Assembly (NCBI RefSeq): GCF_001858025.1
Contig: NZ_LZQD01000001.1
Location: 124,001-188,000, forward strand
Origin: Trichormus sp. NMC-1
GTDB taxonomy: Bacteria > Cyanobacteriota > Cyanobacteriia > Cyanobacteriales > Nostocaceae
Length of the DNA stretch: 64,000 nt
Direction: 5' to 3'
Shown here: positions 25,218-35,997 of the stretch, in pieces
How the letters are laid out: every line of letters starts with the position of its first letter
Numbering within the stretch: position 1 is the first letter of the stretch
Notes under the pieces: generated by a model
Database searches by the model: none
What the model saw: the letters and a program-made list of their open reading frames with translations, nothing else
What the model was told of the DNA's origin: nothing
Position numbers and translations under genes: made by a program

Positions 25218-26678
25218 ATGCTCAATCAAAACCTAACCCCCCTCATAGATGCCTTAAAAGCCTGTACAAGCCGTCCTCACGCACCCTTTTACACCCCAGG
25301 ACATAAACGCGGTGCGGGCATTTCCCCAGTTTTAACTGATTTATTAGGTAAAGATGTTTTCCGTGCTGACTTAACAGAATTAGCAGAATTAGATAATTTA
25401 TTCAAACCAGAAAATGCAATTCTCGCAGCCCAAGAACTCGCGGCGGAGGCTTTTGGTGCTGAAAAAACATGGTTTTTAGTTAATGGTTCTACCTGTGGAA
25501 TTGAAGCTGCAATTCTCGCTACTTGCAGAATGGGAGAAAAAATAATTCTGCCACGAAATGTTCATTCTTCGGTTATTTCTGGTTTAATTCTTTCTGGTGC
25601 AATTCCTATTTTTATTCAACCTGAATATGATAAAGATTTAGATATTGCTCATAGCATTACACCGGAAGCAGTAAAAGCAGCATTAGCAAAACATCCAGAT
25701 GCAAAAGCAGTGCTGACAGTTTATCCTACATATTACGGAGTTTGTGGAGATTTGCAAGCGATCGCACAACTCACCCACCAATACAATATTCCCCTTCTCG
25801 TAGACGAAGCACATGGCGCACATTTCCATTTTCACCCAGAATTACCGACTTCAGCATTAGCCGCAGGTGCAGATTTAACAGTGCAGTCTATTCATAAAAC
25901 CCTCGGTGCAATGACACAGGCATCAATGTTACATATTCAAGGAAATAGAATTGATATTGATAGAGTCAATAAAGCTTTGCAATTAGTGCAATCTACAAGT
26001 CCTAGTTTTATACTCCTAGCTTCTCTAGATGCCGCACGTCAACAAATGGCTATTAATGGAGAAAAGTTGATGTTTGAGACTTTGCAATTAGCAGAAATAG
26101 CCAGAAGTCAAATTAATCAAATTCCCAGTTTATCTACTCCTCTTGCTGAGAAAGAAAAATCACCTGGATTTATAGATTTAGATAAAACACGATTAACAGT
26201 TAATGTTTCTAAATTAGATTTAACAGGTTTTGCGGCTGAAGAAATTCTTAATCAAATGGGTGTTACCCCAGAATTTTCCTCTCTTCAAAATCTGATATTT
26301 ATCATTAGCTTGGGAAACACAAAGGAGGATATTAACGCCTTAGTTCAAGGAGTAAAAAGTCTAACTCGGATACCACACTTGACAGGTCAGTACAATATAT
26401 GTAAATATAGGAACGATGATAAACTTGACTATATCTCTTGCCTTTCTCCTCGTGAGGCTTTTTTTGCTAATAGTGAAATCTTACCTTGGGAGAAAACAGA
26501 AGGAAGAATTTGTGCAGAAATTGTTTGTCCATATCCTCCAGGAATTCCTTTGTTAATGCCTGGAGAACTAATAACAAAAGCGAGTTTAGACGAGATCCAA
26601 AAAATTGCCGAATTGGGTGGTTTGATCACAGGTTGCGCGGATGAAACATTGAAAACTTTAAAAGTTGTCGCTGTTTGA
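25218..26678 (+). CDS. Orn/Lys/Arg decarboxylase, PLP-dependent
   Basis: 486 aa, the short form of the fold-type I amino-acid decarboxylases (about 480-490 aa in cyanobacteria and Bacillus SpeA/YaaO). N-terminal HAPFYTPGHKRG, cofactor-binding NGSTCGIEAA, VDEAHGAHF, and the PLP lysine in SIHKTLGAMTQAS near residue 228. The C-terminal domain has EIVCPYPPGIPLLMPGE. The enzyme decarboxylates arginine, lysine or ornithine, feeding polyamine synthesis; substrate cannot be fixed from sequence. Divergent from the DUF262 gene, about 100 bp apart. Confidence 0.9.
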   Translation: MLNQNLTPLIDALKACTSRPHAPFYTPGHKRGAGISPVLTDLLGKDVFRADLTELAELDNLFKPENAILAAQELAAEAFGAEKTWFLVNGSTCGIEAAILATCRMGEKIILPRNVHSSVISGLILSGAIPIFIQPEYDKDLDIAHSITPEAVKAALAKHPDAKAVLTVYPTYYGVCGDLQAIAQLTHQYNIPLLVDEAHGAHFHFHPELPTSALAAGADLTVQSIHKTLGAMTQASMLHIQGNRIDIDRVNKALQLVQSTSPSFILLASLDAARQQMAINGEKLMFETLQLAEIARSQINQIPSLSTPLAEKEKSPGFIDLDKTRLTVNVSKLDLTGFAAEEILNQMGVTPEFSSLQNLIFIISLGNTKEDINALVQGVKSLTRIPHLTGQYNICKYRNDDKLDYISCLSPREAFFANSEILPWEKTEGRICAEIVCPYPPGIPLLMPGELITKASLDEIQKIAELGGLITGCADETLKTLKVVAV

Positions 26679-26756
26679 CGCTCCCTAACCTATAGATGGA
26701 CTATTACGGCGTTTTATATAAAAATATGGATACAAACTTTGTTTCTAAATAGTAAT

Positions 26757-27215
26757 ATGTCAAAACAATTGAGTGATTTTCAGGTTTTCCCTAAACATAT
26801 TGGCACTTGGTCAGGTTACTGGATCAGAATGGATGCTAATGCTCAAGAAACAGATCGTTTTGAAGCAGAAGTTACACAAAATATAGTTGATAATCAATGG
26901 TTGCAAACCAATACTTACCATTATGCTGATGGTAGAACTGTCACTAACAGTTTTGTTGGTAAGGTAATTAGTAATGATGAAATAGAAATAGAAGCCGTAG
27001 ATGTTCCCACCTGGGCAAATTTTACCACTATCGCACGGGAACATGGAGATAGCATTATCATTTTTAATGTCTGGAATAAAGCTACTGGTAAATTATTTGC
27101 AACGGAAATGATTAATCTGGTGAATAACGATAATAAATATCGCACTAGCCAAAGCTTTACAGAAGATGGTCAATTGAAAGGCTTGATGTTGATAGTTGAA
27201 AAGCGTATTTCTTGA
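26757..27215 (+). CDS. Small conserved protein, lipocalin-like (unknown)
   Basis: The ATG at 26757 is chosen (152 aa, MSKQLSDFQVFPKHIGTW); an upstream TTG in frame at 26739 is weaker. Alternating hydrophobic strands with FPKHIGTWSGYW near the N-terminus recall the opening of calycin/DUF3598 barrels (chromophore-lyase relatives). No membrane segment or signal peptide. I cannot place it in a named family with certainty. Confidence 0.6.
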   Translation: MSKQLSDFQVFPKHIGTWSGYWIRMDANAQETDRFEAEVTQNIVDNQWLQTNTYHYADGRTVTNSFVGKVISNDEIEIEAVDVPTWANFTTIAREHGDSIIIFNVWNKATGKLFATEMINLVNNDNKYRTSQSFTEDGQLKGLMLIVEKRIS

Positions 27216-27247
27216 AAAGTTGATAGGTAAACAGTCAATAATACCGA

Positions 27248-27281
27248 GATACCCGAATTCTCAAAAAAAAAATCGGGTATC
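27248..27281. terminator. Bidirectional terminator
   Basis: GATACCCGA and TCGGGTATC form a 9-bp stem between the convergent 152-aa gene and trpC, with an A-run in the loop rather than after the stem. Placement supports the function. Confidence 0.55.
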
Positions 27282-27299
27282 TATCTCATTTGATAACTG

Positions 27300-28175
27300 T
27301 TAAATTCCCTTTTTTACTAAGTCTTTATAGACAGGGGAATTGGGCTTAAGTAGATTCCGCACACTTTCTTCTAAATCCCCTTGTTGCAATAAAGAATCTC
27401 CCATCAAGACGGCATTAACACCAGCATCAGCAATCAGGGATAAATCAGCCGAAGTTTCGATTCCCGATTCGCTGATCACGATAATACCTAACTTTTGTAA
27501 TTGCGATCGCCTCGCTGCCATTAATTGCTGAGTGGTGCTAACATTGACAGTAAAATCTTCCAAACTGCGGTTGTTAATTCCTACTATGCGTACGTCGTCT
27601 AACTTGAGTACCCGATCCAATTCAGTTAAGTTATGGACTTCCACTACAGCATTCATTCCCAAGTAGTGAATCACACGCAAAAAGTTATGTATCTCTCGAT
27701 CTGAAAGAATAGCCGCAATCAATAATATCGCATCAGCACCCGCAGCCCTTGCTAAGTAAATTTGGCAGGGATCGAGGATAAAATCTTTGCACAGTAAAGG
27801 TAATGCTATTCGATGACGGATAGCACGCAGATACTCAAAACCTCCCTGAAAAAACTTTTGGTCAGTAACGACAGATAGACAAGTTGCTCCACCACGCTCA
27901 TATGCCTTAGCGATCGCTACTGGATTAAACTCTGCTTTAATCAGACCTTGAGTAGGTAATACTGGTTTTACCTCTGCAATTAAACTAGGTTTATCAAGAC
28001 TTTGCTGCACAGCTGTAAAAAAATCTCGTACAGTCGGAGCAGCTGTTAATTGACGTTGTAAAGAAGCTAAAGACATTTCTTGCTGCATTTGTGCGACTTC
28101 TAGCTTTTTTTGCCACACAATTTCTCTGAGGATAGGTTGCAGCCGACTATTAGAGATACTAACTGGGTAAATCAT
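27300..28175 (-). CDS. trpC: Indole-3-glycerol phosphate synthase, divergent
   Basis: A 291-aa TIM-barrel enzyme that closes anthranilate-derived CdRP to indole-3-glycerol phosphate in tryptophan synthesis. Motifs: KPSLIAEVKPVLPTQGLI, LPLLCKDFILD (catalytic Lys 129-136 region), VEVHNLTELDRV, VGINNRSLEDF, VISESGI, AVLMGDSLL. In the first motif most enzymes read AEVKKASPSKG; here it is AEVKPVLPTQG, losing the S-P-S serine. The rest of the active site is intact. It may be a second, specialised trpC paralogue of the type seen in Nostocales. ATG at 28175 gives the usual short N-terminal helix. Confidence 0.88.
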   Translation of the reverse strand: MIYPVSISNSRLQPILREIVWQKKLEVAQMQQEMSLASLQRQLTAAPTVRDFFTAVQQSLDKPSLIAEVKPVLPTQGLIKAEFNPVAIAKAYERGGATCLSVVTDQKFFQGGFEYLRAIRHRIALPLLCKDFILDPCQIYLARAAGADAILLIAAILSDREIHNFLRVIHYLGMNAVVEVHNLTELDRVLKLDDVRIVGINNRSLEDFTVNVSTTQQLMAARRSQLQKLGIIVISESGIETSADLSLIADAGVNAVLMGDSLLQQGDLEESVRNLLKPNSPVYKDLVKKGI

Positions 28176-28288
28176 GGTGAGAATGAATTATGAATTATGA
28201 ATTATGAATTATGCAATTTCATTATTCAATTTTTATCGTGAGGTGTGAGGAGAAATCTATCTAGGCATAACCTCAATTTTTAACATTC

Positions 28289-28567
28289 TCAGAAATGAAT
28301 CCAATTTGACTTGAGATTAAACATTTCCACATCTTTTTTGGCAGGTTTATTTTGCTGGGAACCACCAAGTAGGCAATTATTTTTGAGCAATCTGATATAA
28401 GTGCGGTAAGGTATATATTCTATAGGGTTGTATCCTGAATAACGTAAAAGTAAAACACAAGCCCAGGAATATTTGCCAGATATAATGGCTTTGACTATTT
28501 GTTCAATTTGTTCGGTATTAATTTTCTTATTGATCTGTTTATTATAATCAGCAATATTTTGGCTCAT
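28289..28567 (-). CDS. HetP-family heterocyst differentiation protein
   Basis: 92 aa from ATG 28567 (MSQNIADYNK), chosen because AAGGAG lies 9 nt upstream; ATG 28573 (MTMSQN) is also possible but only 3 nt from the SD. The core IISGKYSWACVLLLRYSGYN followed by PIEYIPYRTYIRLLKNNC is the HetP-domain signature. HetP and its paralogues act downstream of HetR to commit vegetative cells to heterocyst formation in Anabaena/Nostoc; several paralogues tune timing. This copy is a small stand-alone member. It has a 1.5-kb non-coding region upstream, room for complex regulation. Confidence 0.85.
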   Translation of the reverse strand: MSQNIADYNKQINKKINTEQIEQIVKAIISGKYSWACVLLLRYSGYNPIEYIPYRTYIRLLKNNCLLGGSQQNKPAKKDVEMFNLKSNWIHF

Positions 28568-30138
28568 AGTCATGCACTCCTTGATGTGTAAATAATGCCA
28601 GTCGATCAATTTGGGATTTTCCCTCTCAAGTCAGCAGCTTGAGGATTTAAATTGTAGATTGACAATTTGTGCCATCATTAAAACCATTGGCGCTGAAATC
28701 GTTTATCTTTAATCTAAAATCCCAAATCTAAAATCCCAAATCTAAAATCATATTGTCAATAGCTGCTCGGTTTTTTCCCATGTTTCAAATATTGCGGCGA
28801 AAATTACCCACCCTACATAGATGCTCTTGGTGGGTTTAGGAATCCCCGCAATCTGATTAGATAATAGTGGGAAAATTTTGCAAATTTATGGAGGGTTTGA
28901 GAAGTAATTACTGATTTTTTTGATTGAAAACCCAGTCTTTATTCTCCTCCACAATTTTCAGAACAAGTTAAATAAGACTAAACATGGCTGAGAGAAGCAT
29001 CTGCTTACACAAAGACACATTTTAGAATCATCCAAAGTTGATGTTTGTTGAAAGTAGGAGCAGGTTTAACCAGCTAGTACAGCATTTTTGTTTGCCGAAT
29101 AGATATTTAGCTAAACCCGCCCATACAGATTAACCGTATTGCAGAAGCTGCTTCTTTCTTAAGCCTACTCAAAGTTCAGCAATGGATACATGAACTATTT
29201 TTTGGTAAACCAGTCTATTTTTTCGCTCTTGAAATATTTTTGATTATTTTTAAGTCTGAGATTTAACTATCCTTCTCTCTGGTCATAGAGCAGAGCCTAT
29301 CAGAAAACATAGTAGATTAAGTTTCTGTATTGGTAAACACATCCAGATTTAACAATTTCTATGCCTTTTGGTAGATATAAAGTCATCCAAAGGGAAGAAA
29401 TCGAGAAAAATCTATTCCTTTTGATGGATGTATAAGCATAGTTGTATATAGTTGAATGCTGTAGAGGTAAAAATTAGACAAATTTTAGCTGAATAAGCCA
29501 AATTTCCTATCCACAGAGATTTTCGGGTATTCAGGTAAATGAACCACATTTTATATCTGCTGATTAGTTATTTTGGAAAACCAAAAATTGAGACATGAAA
29601 TCATTCGATAAACATACTGGTATTTACAAAATGCTTACCTTCAGGCACTACTAAAAAGAGGATGTATTAGAAGTGTATCAAAATGTTAATATTTTTCCTA
29701 TGAAACGGCAATTTACATAGTAGAATATCGGTTATGGATATCTGATTTCATGATTAACAGAATTTACGTAACTGGCATATTAGCAGGGTGTATCAGATGT
29801 CGAAAATATGTTGATAATACCAATTTATAGAGTTAGACGTACCCTCAAAGAGAAATTGAGTAGGATACTTGCGTCAGTCCTAATTAAGTTTTAATTTTCT
29901 CCAATAGAAAATGTATTTATCCTGAGTTTTTAGGGGTCTATAATAAAACAAGTAAATAATGGTAGTAATAAATTTTTACTATGCAACCAAAGCAATATAT
30001 TTAGATTTTTATTGCTAAGATAGAAACCACTCTATTTTTTTTAATCACAACAGCATCATAATTTCTAAAGGTGGTGATTTTTAACCTAATTTAGGAAAAA
30101 TCGATAATACCAATTAATTATCAGGAGCAAATACAGAT
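28568..30138. other. 1.57-kb non-coding region between hetP-like gene and histidine kinase
   Basis: No ORF of convincing composition on either strand. It contains a short CTCAAG/CTTGAG hairpin at 28625-28643 close to the hetP-like start and, at about 28708-28750, three TCTAAAATCCCAAA repeats. Otherwise it is irregular AT-rich sequence. It is shared by divergent genes and may hold their regulatory sites or small RNAs; I could not identify a HetR-type operator. Confidence 0.45.
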
Positions 30139-31731
30139 ATGAATTCAGGCGATTTGAGCTTAATTCAATCCAATTATCCATTAGCATCACAGTCAGAAGC
30201 AAAGTTGATATTTGCTGATTCTCTGCTCAATCAATCTGTAGATTGTGCATTTTGTTTAGGAGAAAACGCACAATTTCTTTATATCAATGATACACTCTGC
30301 CAACAGACAGATTATTCCCGCGAGGAATTACTGTCAATGTCACTGAGCGATTTAGATGTAGATTTTTCATTACATGATTGGTCAAAACAATGGCAATGGT
30401 TGAAAAGTCTAAAACGAATTTCCTTTAAATTTCGCTATCGCACCAAAAGAGGGCAAATATCTTCGACAGAAATCCATCTTACCTATATCAAAACTCCAGA
30501 TAAAGAATTTAGCTGTGCTTTTCTGCGGGAAAATAATCATGACTTAGTAGAATTGAGTATCCAACAGTTTCTCGCCTCAGGTAAGCAAAGACAAGATTAT
30601 CTCCAACCAAAAATAGCTAAATTTGAATCTAAACAGATTCATGAAGTATGGCGAGGGAAAAAGACTAGATTTGGTAATTTAATAGACGCTATTAAAGCTA
30701 GTATTTTTCTAATAAAAGGTACAAAAATTTGCTATGTTAATTCGGCAGTAGAGTTACTCACTGGCTATACAAAAAAGGAACTGTTAACGGATTTTGATCT
30801 GAGCCAATTGCTCAAAAGTAAAACATTAAAGCAATGTCAAAAAACCAATTGTGAATATCAGGAGATGAATATCCTGACAAAGAACGGTAAGCAGAAATGG
30901 ATAGCTTGTGCTGTGACTCAGTTAGATGAGAAAATAGATGTTGATGGTAAACAACTTGAAGTGATTATAGGTATCGAGATCACCGATTACAAATATGCAG
31001 ATTCAGAGTTACATCAGGCTTTAGAAAAAGCAAAACAACTCAGCGAATTAAGAGCGCATTTTGTTTCTATTATCTGCCACCAATTCCGTACACCACTAAA
31101 CGTTGTCTACTTTTCTAATAGCTTAATCCAGCGACATATCCATCAATGGACAGGAGAAAAAATACAACCATTTCTAGAACACATTCAAATAGCAGTCGAA
31201 CAAATAAACCAAATTCTGGACGATATTCTATCCTTAGCTAAAACAGAATCAGCAAAAATAAACTTGGAGCAGAAACCAATTGATTTACTTCAGTTCTGCG
31301 ATGAGTTGCTGGCAAAAAGACTGCTGAGAAATAGCCATAACTCTATTAATTTTCACCGTCGAGGTAATTGCTCAAAAGCATGGATTGATAAAACATTACT
31401 CGATCTGATTTTGACTAATTTGCTTGATAATGCGATTAAATATTCTCCAATTGACAGCACAGTAGATTTAATGCTAAATTGTGAGGAGGGAAAAGTGGTT
31501 TTTCAGATTCAAGATCAAGGAATTGGCATTCCTGAAGAAGATCAAAAAAGGCTATTTGAGCCATTTTTTCGAGGTAGTAATATTGATAATATTCGCGGTA
31601 CAGGACTAGGCTTATCGATTGTTAAAACTCTTGTTGACTTGTATAAAGGAGAAGTCACGTTTGCGACTAAGGTGGGGATAGGAACGACATTTACTGTGAT
31701 GCTGCCTTCAATTCCCTATTTTGATGTTTGA
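30139..31731 (+). CDS. PAS-containing sensor histidine kinase
   Basis: 530 aa, no membrane helix, so a cytosolic sensor. Two PAS domains (about 30-150 and 200-290, e.g. CYVNSAVELLTGYTKKELL) precede a dimerisation/H-box helix with the phospho-accepting His in ICHQFRTPLN (near residue 316). A complete ATPase domain follows: N-box NLLDNAIKYSP, G1 DQGIGIPEED, F-box FEPFFRG, G2 GTGLGLSIVK. AGGAGC precedes the ATG. Partner of the receiver-AraC gene 148 bp downstream. Confidence 0.93.
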   Translation: MNSGDLSLIQSNYPLASQSEAKLIFADSLLNQSVDCAFCLGENAQFLYINDTLCQQTDYSREELLSMSLSDLDVDFSLHDWSKQWQWLKSLKRISFKFRYRTKRGQISSTEIHLTYIKTPDKEFSCAFLRENNHDLVELSIQQFLASGKQRQDYLQPKIAKFESKQIHEVWRGKKTRFGNLIDAIKASIFLIKGTKICYVNSAVELLTGYTKKELLTDFDLSQLLKSKTLKQCQKTNCEYQEMNILTKNGKQKWIACAVTQLDEKIDVDGKQLEVIIGIEITDYKYADSELHQALEKAKQLSELRAHFVSIICHQFRTPLNVVYFSNSLIQRHIHQWTGEKIQPFLEHIQIAVEQINQILDDILSLAKTESAKINLEQKPIDLLQFCDELLAKRLLRNSHNSINFHRRGNCSKAWIDKTLLDLILTNLLDNAIKYSPIDSTVDLMLNCEEGKVVFQIQDQGIGIPEEDQKRLFEPFFRGSNIDNIRGTGLGLSIVKTLVDLYKGEVTFATKVGIGTTFTVMLPSIPYFDV

Positions 31732-31879
31732 TTTTTAATTTACAACTGTGTTCTCTGTTCTCTATATGTTTCCGAAAACGACTGCTATATTTTCAAATCA
31801 ACCTTAATTGTGTCTCGGCTTAATCATCAGCGAAGAGTTTAGTAATCATTCCCTTTGAAAATTTTATATTGGTTACAAA

Positions 31880-32749
31880 ATGATACGCGAATCGTCGAAA
31901 AAAATTCTTGTGATTGAAGATGATGCATCTACCCGTAATATCTTCTTAATCGGTCTTGAGGCTGATGGTTTTGTGGCGATAGGAGCAGAAAATGGTCTGG
32001 TTGGTATCCAACAAGCACAAGAGCATTTACCAGATTTGGTGATTTGCGATCTGATGATGTCAGATATAGATGGTTACACCGTTGTTACTAAGCTGCGTCA
32101 AGATCATGTCACAGCTGTTATTCCGGTCATTTTTCTCACTGCTAGTAATACGATGGCATCTATGAGAAAAGCGATGGATTTGGGAGCAGATGACTATCTT
32201 ACCAAGCCTTTGACAGTTAATCATTTGCTAAGAGCGATCGCAATCAGGCTAGAAAAGCTATCACTCCTTAGATACTCTTACGCTGCTAACTTTCATCAAG
32301 TCCCAGAATTGGCAGATAGTTCATTAAATTCTGAGTTCATCTTTCCGCCTGTTACCCACCTCAAAGAAGTTTTCGACTATATCGAAGCTAACTATGACAA
32401 AGGAATCACTTTGTCTGATGTGGCACAAGCTGTTGGTTATTCCTCGGCTTACTTAACTACCCAAGTAGGTAAAGAAACGGGAGAGACTGTGAATGTCTGG
32501 ATTGTTAAGCGCCGCATGGCAGCTGCTTGTACCTTACTGAAAAATACTAATCAGACTATTGAAGAAATTGCTGCAAAACTCGGCTATCAAAATGCTTGTC
32601 ATTTCTCCCGCCAGTTTCGTCAATATCACAAGTCATCTCCGACAATTTGGAGAAAACAAAATCAATTTGTGCAAATTCCCAAAACTGCAAAGCTACAAGT
32701 CATCAAAAACCGCTCGCCATTGGTGAATGATCTACCGTTAAGTAGTTGA
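31880..32749 (+). CDS. Response regulator, receiver + AraC-type HTH
   Basis: 289 aa. The receiver domain (residues about 8-120) has acidic pocket VIEDD, phospho-acceptor Asp in VICDLMMSDIDG, the T in FLTAS and the K in LTKPL. It is followed by an AraC/XylS DNA-binding domain with two HTH motifs (ITLSDVAQAVGYSSAYLTTQ; TIEEIAAKLGYQNACHFSRQ). Phosphorylation by the neighbouring kinase would drive DNA binding. AraC-type receivers are less common than OmpR or NarL types. Target genes unknown. Confidence 0.92.
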   Translation: MIRESSKKILVIEDDASTRNIFLIGLEADGFVAIGAENGLVGIQQAQEHLPDLVICDLMMSDIDGYTVVTKLRQDHVTAVIPVIFLTASNTMASMRKAMDLGADDYLTKPLTVNHLLRAIAIRLEKLSLLRYSYAANFHQVPELADSSLNSEFIFPPVTHLKEVFDYIEANYDKGITLSDVAQAVGYSSAYLTTQVGKETGETVNVWIVKRRMAAACTLLKNTNQTIEEIAAKLGYQNACHFSRQFRQYHKSSPTIWRKQNQFVQIPKTAKLQVIKNRSPLVNDLPLSS

Positions 32750-32759
32750 TCATATAATT

Positions 32760-32912
32760 AGGTGACAGGTGACAGGTGACAGGTGCTAGAAGCCTCTCAT
32801 TGTCTAAGTTTTAGCATTCATTGATGTCCTAACCGCCTTGTTCATTGCTATATCAAAAAAACTCTCCGTGTGTCTGTGTCTCCGTGTGTCTGTGTCTCCG
32901 TGTGTCTGTGTC
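32760..32912. repeat. Short tandem repeats (AGGTGAC; TCCGTGTGTCTGTGTC)
   Basis: Three copies of the heptamer AGGTGAC lie at 32760-32785 and three exact 16-bp units TCCGTGTGTCTGTGTC at 32865-32912, in the gap after the response regulator. These are STRR-type intergenic repeats. Confidence 0.8.
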
Positions 32913-32953
32913 TCCCCATCTCCGCGTCAGCCTTAATAATCACGCCTACTTAA

Positions 32954-33277
32954 TTAACTGTTTCTAGGCTTTGTTAATTGCTGTAATAATAGTTGTACCG
33001 CCAAGGCTAATAAACCAAGCGCCACGATTCCAAATATCCCAGTTCCTAAAGCGACTACACCCACAACTAAGGTACGGACAGCAGAACCAATATTTACTAC
33101 CATCGGGTTATCGGAATGGATGGGTTTGCTCGCAAAAGTTGTAGCGATCGCTATCATCAAGGAATACATGGCAAATCCAAATCCGCCTGACATAGCCGCA
33201 CCCATTATACAGCGTAGAGGAGTCGGTGGTACTTCGGCGTTAGTATCTGCGGAAGGGGTAACATTTGGTTCATTCAT
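32954..33277 (-). CDS. DUF3082 membrane protein
   Basis: 107 aa. A polar N-terminal segment with PTPLRCIMGAAMSGGFGFAMYSL, then two to three membrane helices ending VALGLLALAVQLLLQQL. Matches DUF3082, a cyanobacterial/plastid membrane family without known function. Its ATG overlaps the ispE stop by 4 bp (ATGA), so it is translationally coupled to ispE. Confidence 0.8.
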   Translation of the reverse strand: MNEPNVTPSADTNAEVPPTPLRCIMGAAMSGGFGFAMYSLMIAIATTFASKPIHSDNPMVVNIGSAVRTLVVGVVALGTGIFGIVALGLLALAVQLLLQQLTKPRNS

Positions 33278-34221
33278 GGTGCGATTTTAATTCCATGTGT
33301 AATTGTCCGAGTGACAAATAATTCTAAATCTTGATCAGGAATTGCTTCTCGGATTTTTAATTTGACAATTTCTGCTTGTTCTGCCGATTCTACAATAGCA
33401 AATACTGAAGGGCCAGAACCAGACATCATTGTGCCTAAAACTCCTGGTTGAGTGGCAAATAATTCTCGCAGATGCAAAACTTGAGGATAAGCTGGCAATA
33501 CTACCTTTTCTAAATCATTGTGCAGTTTTTGGGCGATTTCTACGGTATTTTTATTCACAATAGCTTTGACTATTTCTCCCGAATGGACTGCATTAGCACG
33601 ATCTGCTAAATTTGCAGTATCTCTAATGTAAGTACCACCAAATTCTTGACGATAGGTGTTGTATGCCCAGGGAGTAGAAACTTCTAAACTCCGGTATTTG
33701 GCCAAGACTATGTGGATGTGATCTAAACTTGATAAAGGAGAGAGTTGTTCACCTCTGCCTGTAGCGATCGCAGTTCCCCCAGAAATACAAAATGGCACAT
33801 CAGAACCCAGGGTAGCGCCTAATTCTTCTAATTCAGCAAAAGTTAGTCCCAGGTTCCAGAGTAAATTTATCCCCACCAACACCGCTGCTGCATTTGTGGA
33901 ACCACCAGCCAAACCCGCTGCTACAGGAATTCGCTTTTTGATAGTAATGTCAATACCGCCAAAATTTCTAAATGCGTCGGCAAATTTTGTTGCCATTAGC
34001 GCGGCGGCTCGGTATGCTAAATTACTACTATCAGTCGGTACTTGTGGGTGGTTGCAGTGAACGCGAATCGTATCTGTGCTGGCAGCTTGGATATCAATTT
34101 GGTCTGCTAGGTCGATGCTTTGGAGTATCATTGCTAACTCATGATATCCATCAGAGCGATCGCCGATGATTTCCAAATATAAGTTGATTTTGGCAGGTGC
34201 AATTAAACTATAAGAACGCAT
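33274..34221 (-). CDS. ispE: 4-diphosphocytidyl-2-C-methyl-D-erythritol kinase (IspE)
   Basis: A 315-aa GHMP kinase of the MEP isoprenoid pathway; phosphorylates CDP-ME at the 2-hydroxyl. Motifs: APAKINLYLEI and SDGYHEL at the N-terminus, the ATP-binding PVAAGLAGGSTNAAA, LGSDVPFCISGGTAIATGRGE, and the C-terminal GTMMSGSGPSVFA. All GHMP signature motifs intact. In cyanobacteria it commonly follows rsmA; here rsmA lies upstream on the same strand, but a 345-bp tandem repeat separates them. Confidence 0.96.
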   Translation of the reverse strand: MRSYSLIAPAKINLYLEIIGDRSDGYHELAMILQSIDLADQIDIQAASTDTIRVHCNHPQVPTDSSNLAYRAAALMATKFADAFRNFGGIDITIKKRIPVAAGLAGGSTNAAAVLVGINLLWNLGLTFAELEELGATLGSDVPFCISGGTAIATGRGEQLSPLSSLDHIHIVLAKYRSLEVSTPWAYNTYRQEFGGTYIRDTANLADRANAVHSGEIVKAIVNKNTVEIAQKLHNDLEKVVLPAYPQVLHLRELFATQPGVLGTMMSGSGPSVFAIVESAEQAEIVKLKIREAIPDQDLELFVTRTITHGIKIAP

Positions 34222-34259
34222 ATTAGTTAGGGTTTGCGGAAAAAGTTTTTCGTGAGGGA

Positions 34260-35425
<1,166 letters not shown>

Positions 35426-35660
35426 CTATATTTTTTTCTCCTTCTGCCATTTGCTTTTTACCATTTTCTATCAACTCCGTATTTTTATCTTGACATTAAT
35501 TAATTAATTAATTACATCTCACTTAAACATCAACTTTAGACATTTTTGTAAATGCATTTTTCTACTTATAGAAACATAAGTAAGCCTAACTATAGCGAGA
35601 TAGCTAGGTTTTGAGTATGTATCAAAATAGAGTAACATAAGTCTTGAAAGGGATAAAAAT

Positions 35661-35843
35661 ATGAAATCCTTCACACAGTTGGCTATAGTTGCATTTTTGG
35701 GGACTGCTACCTTGGCCGCAATACCTCAAGATTCTCAAGCTATGAATAAACCACAAGCTCTATTTGCCTCGCCAACCCCCTCACCTTCTCCTTCACCGAT
35801 TCCAACTCGTTCACCTAGTCCTACTCCTCCTCGTATGCAGTAA
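35661..35843 (+). CDS. Small secreted Ser/Pro-rich protein
   Basis: 60 aa. Clear signal peptide (MKSFTQLAIVAFLGTATLAA, with likely cleavage after SQA near residue 27), then a low-complexity PTPSPSPSPIPTRSPSPTPP tail. AAAGGG precedes the ATG. Likely exported to the periplasm or cell surface; function unknown. Lies between divergent rsmA and convergent 362-aa genes. Confidence 0.65.
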   Translation: MKSFTQLAIVAFLGTATLAAIPQDSQAMNKPQALFASPTPSPSPSPIPTRSPSPTPPRMQ

Positions 35844-35997
35844 AGCAGGGGGCAGGGTGCAGGTAATTCTTACACCGGATTCCTTTGTTATAAGGTATAT
35901 CATAGCCCCCTCATCGCTTGCGGGGAGGGGGTTGGGGGTGGGGTTCTTGTATCTCATGACACTGGGAAGTGCTGTAATTTTCCCCGCGTCTTCCTTT

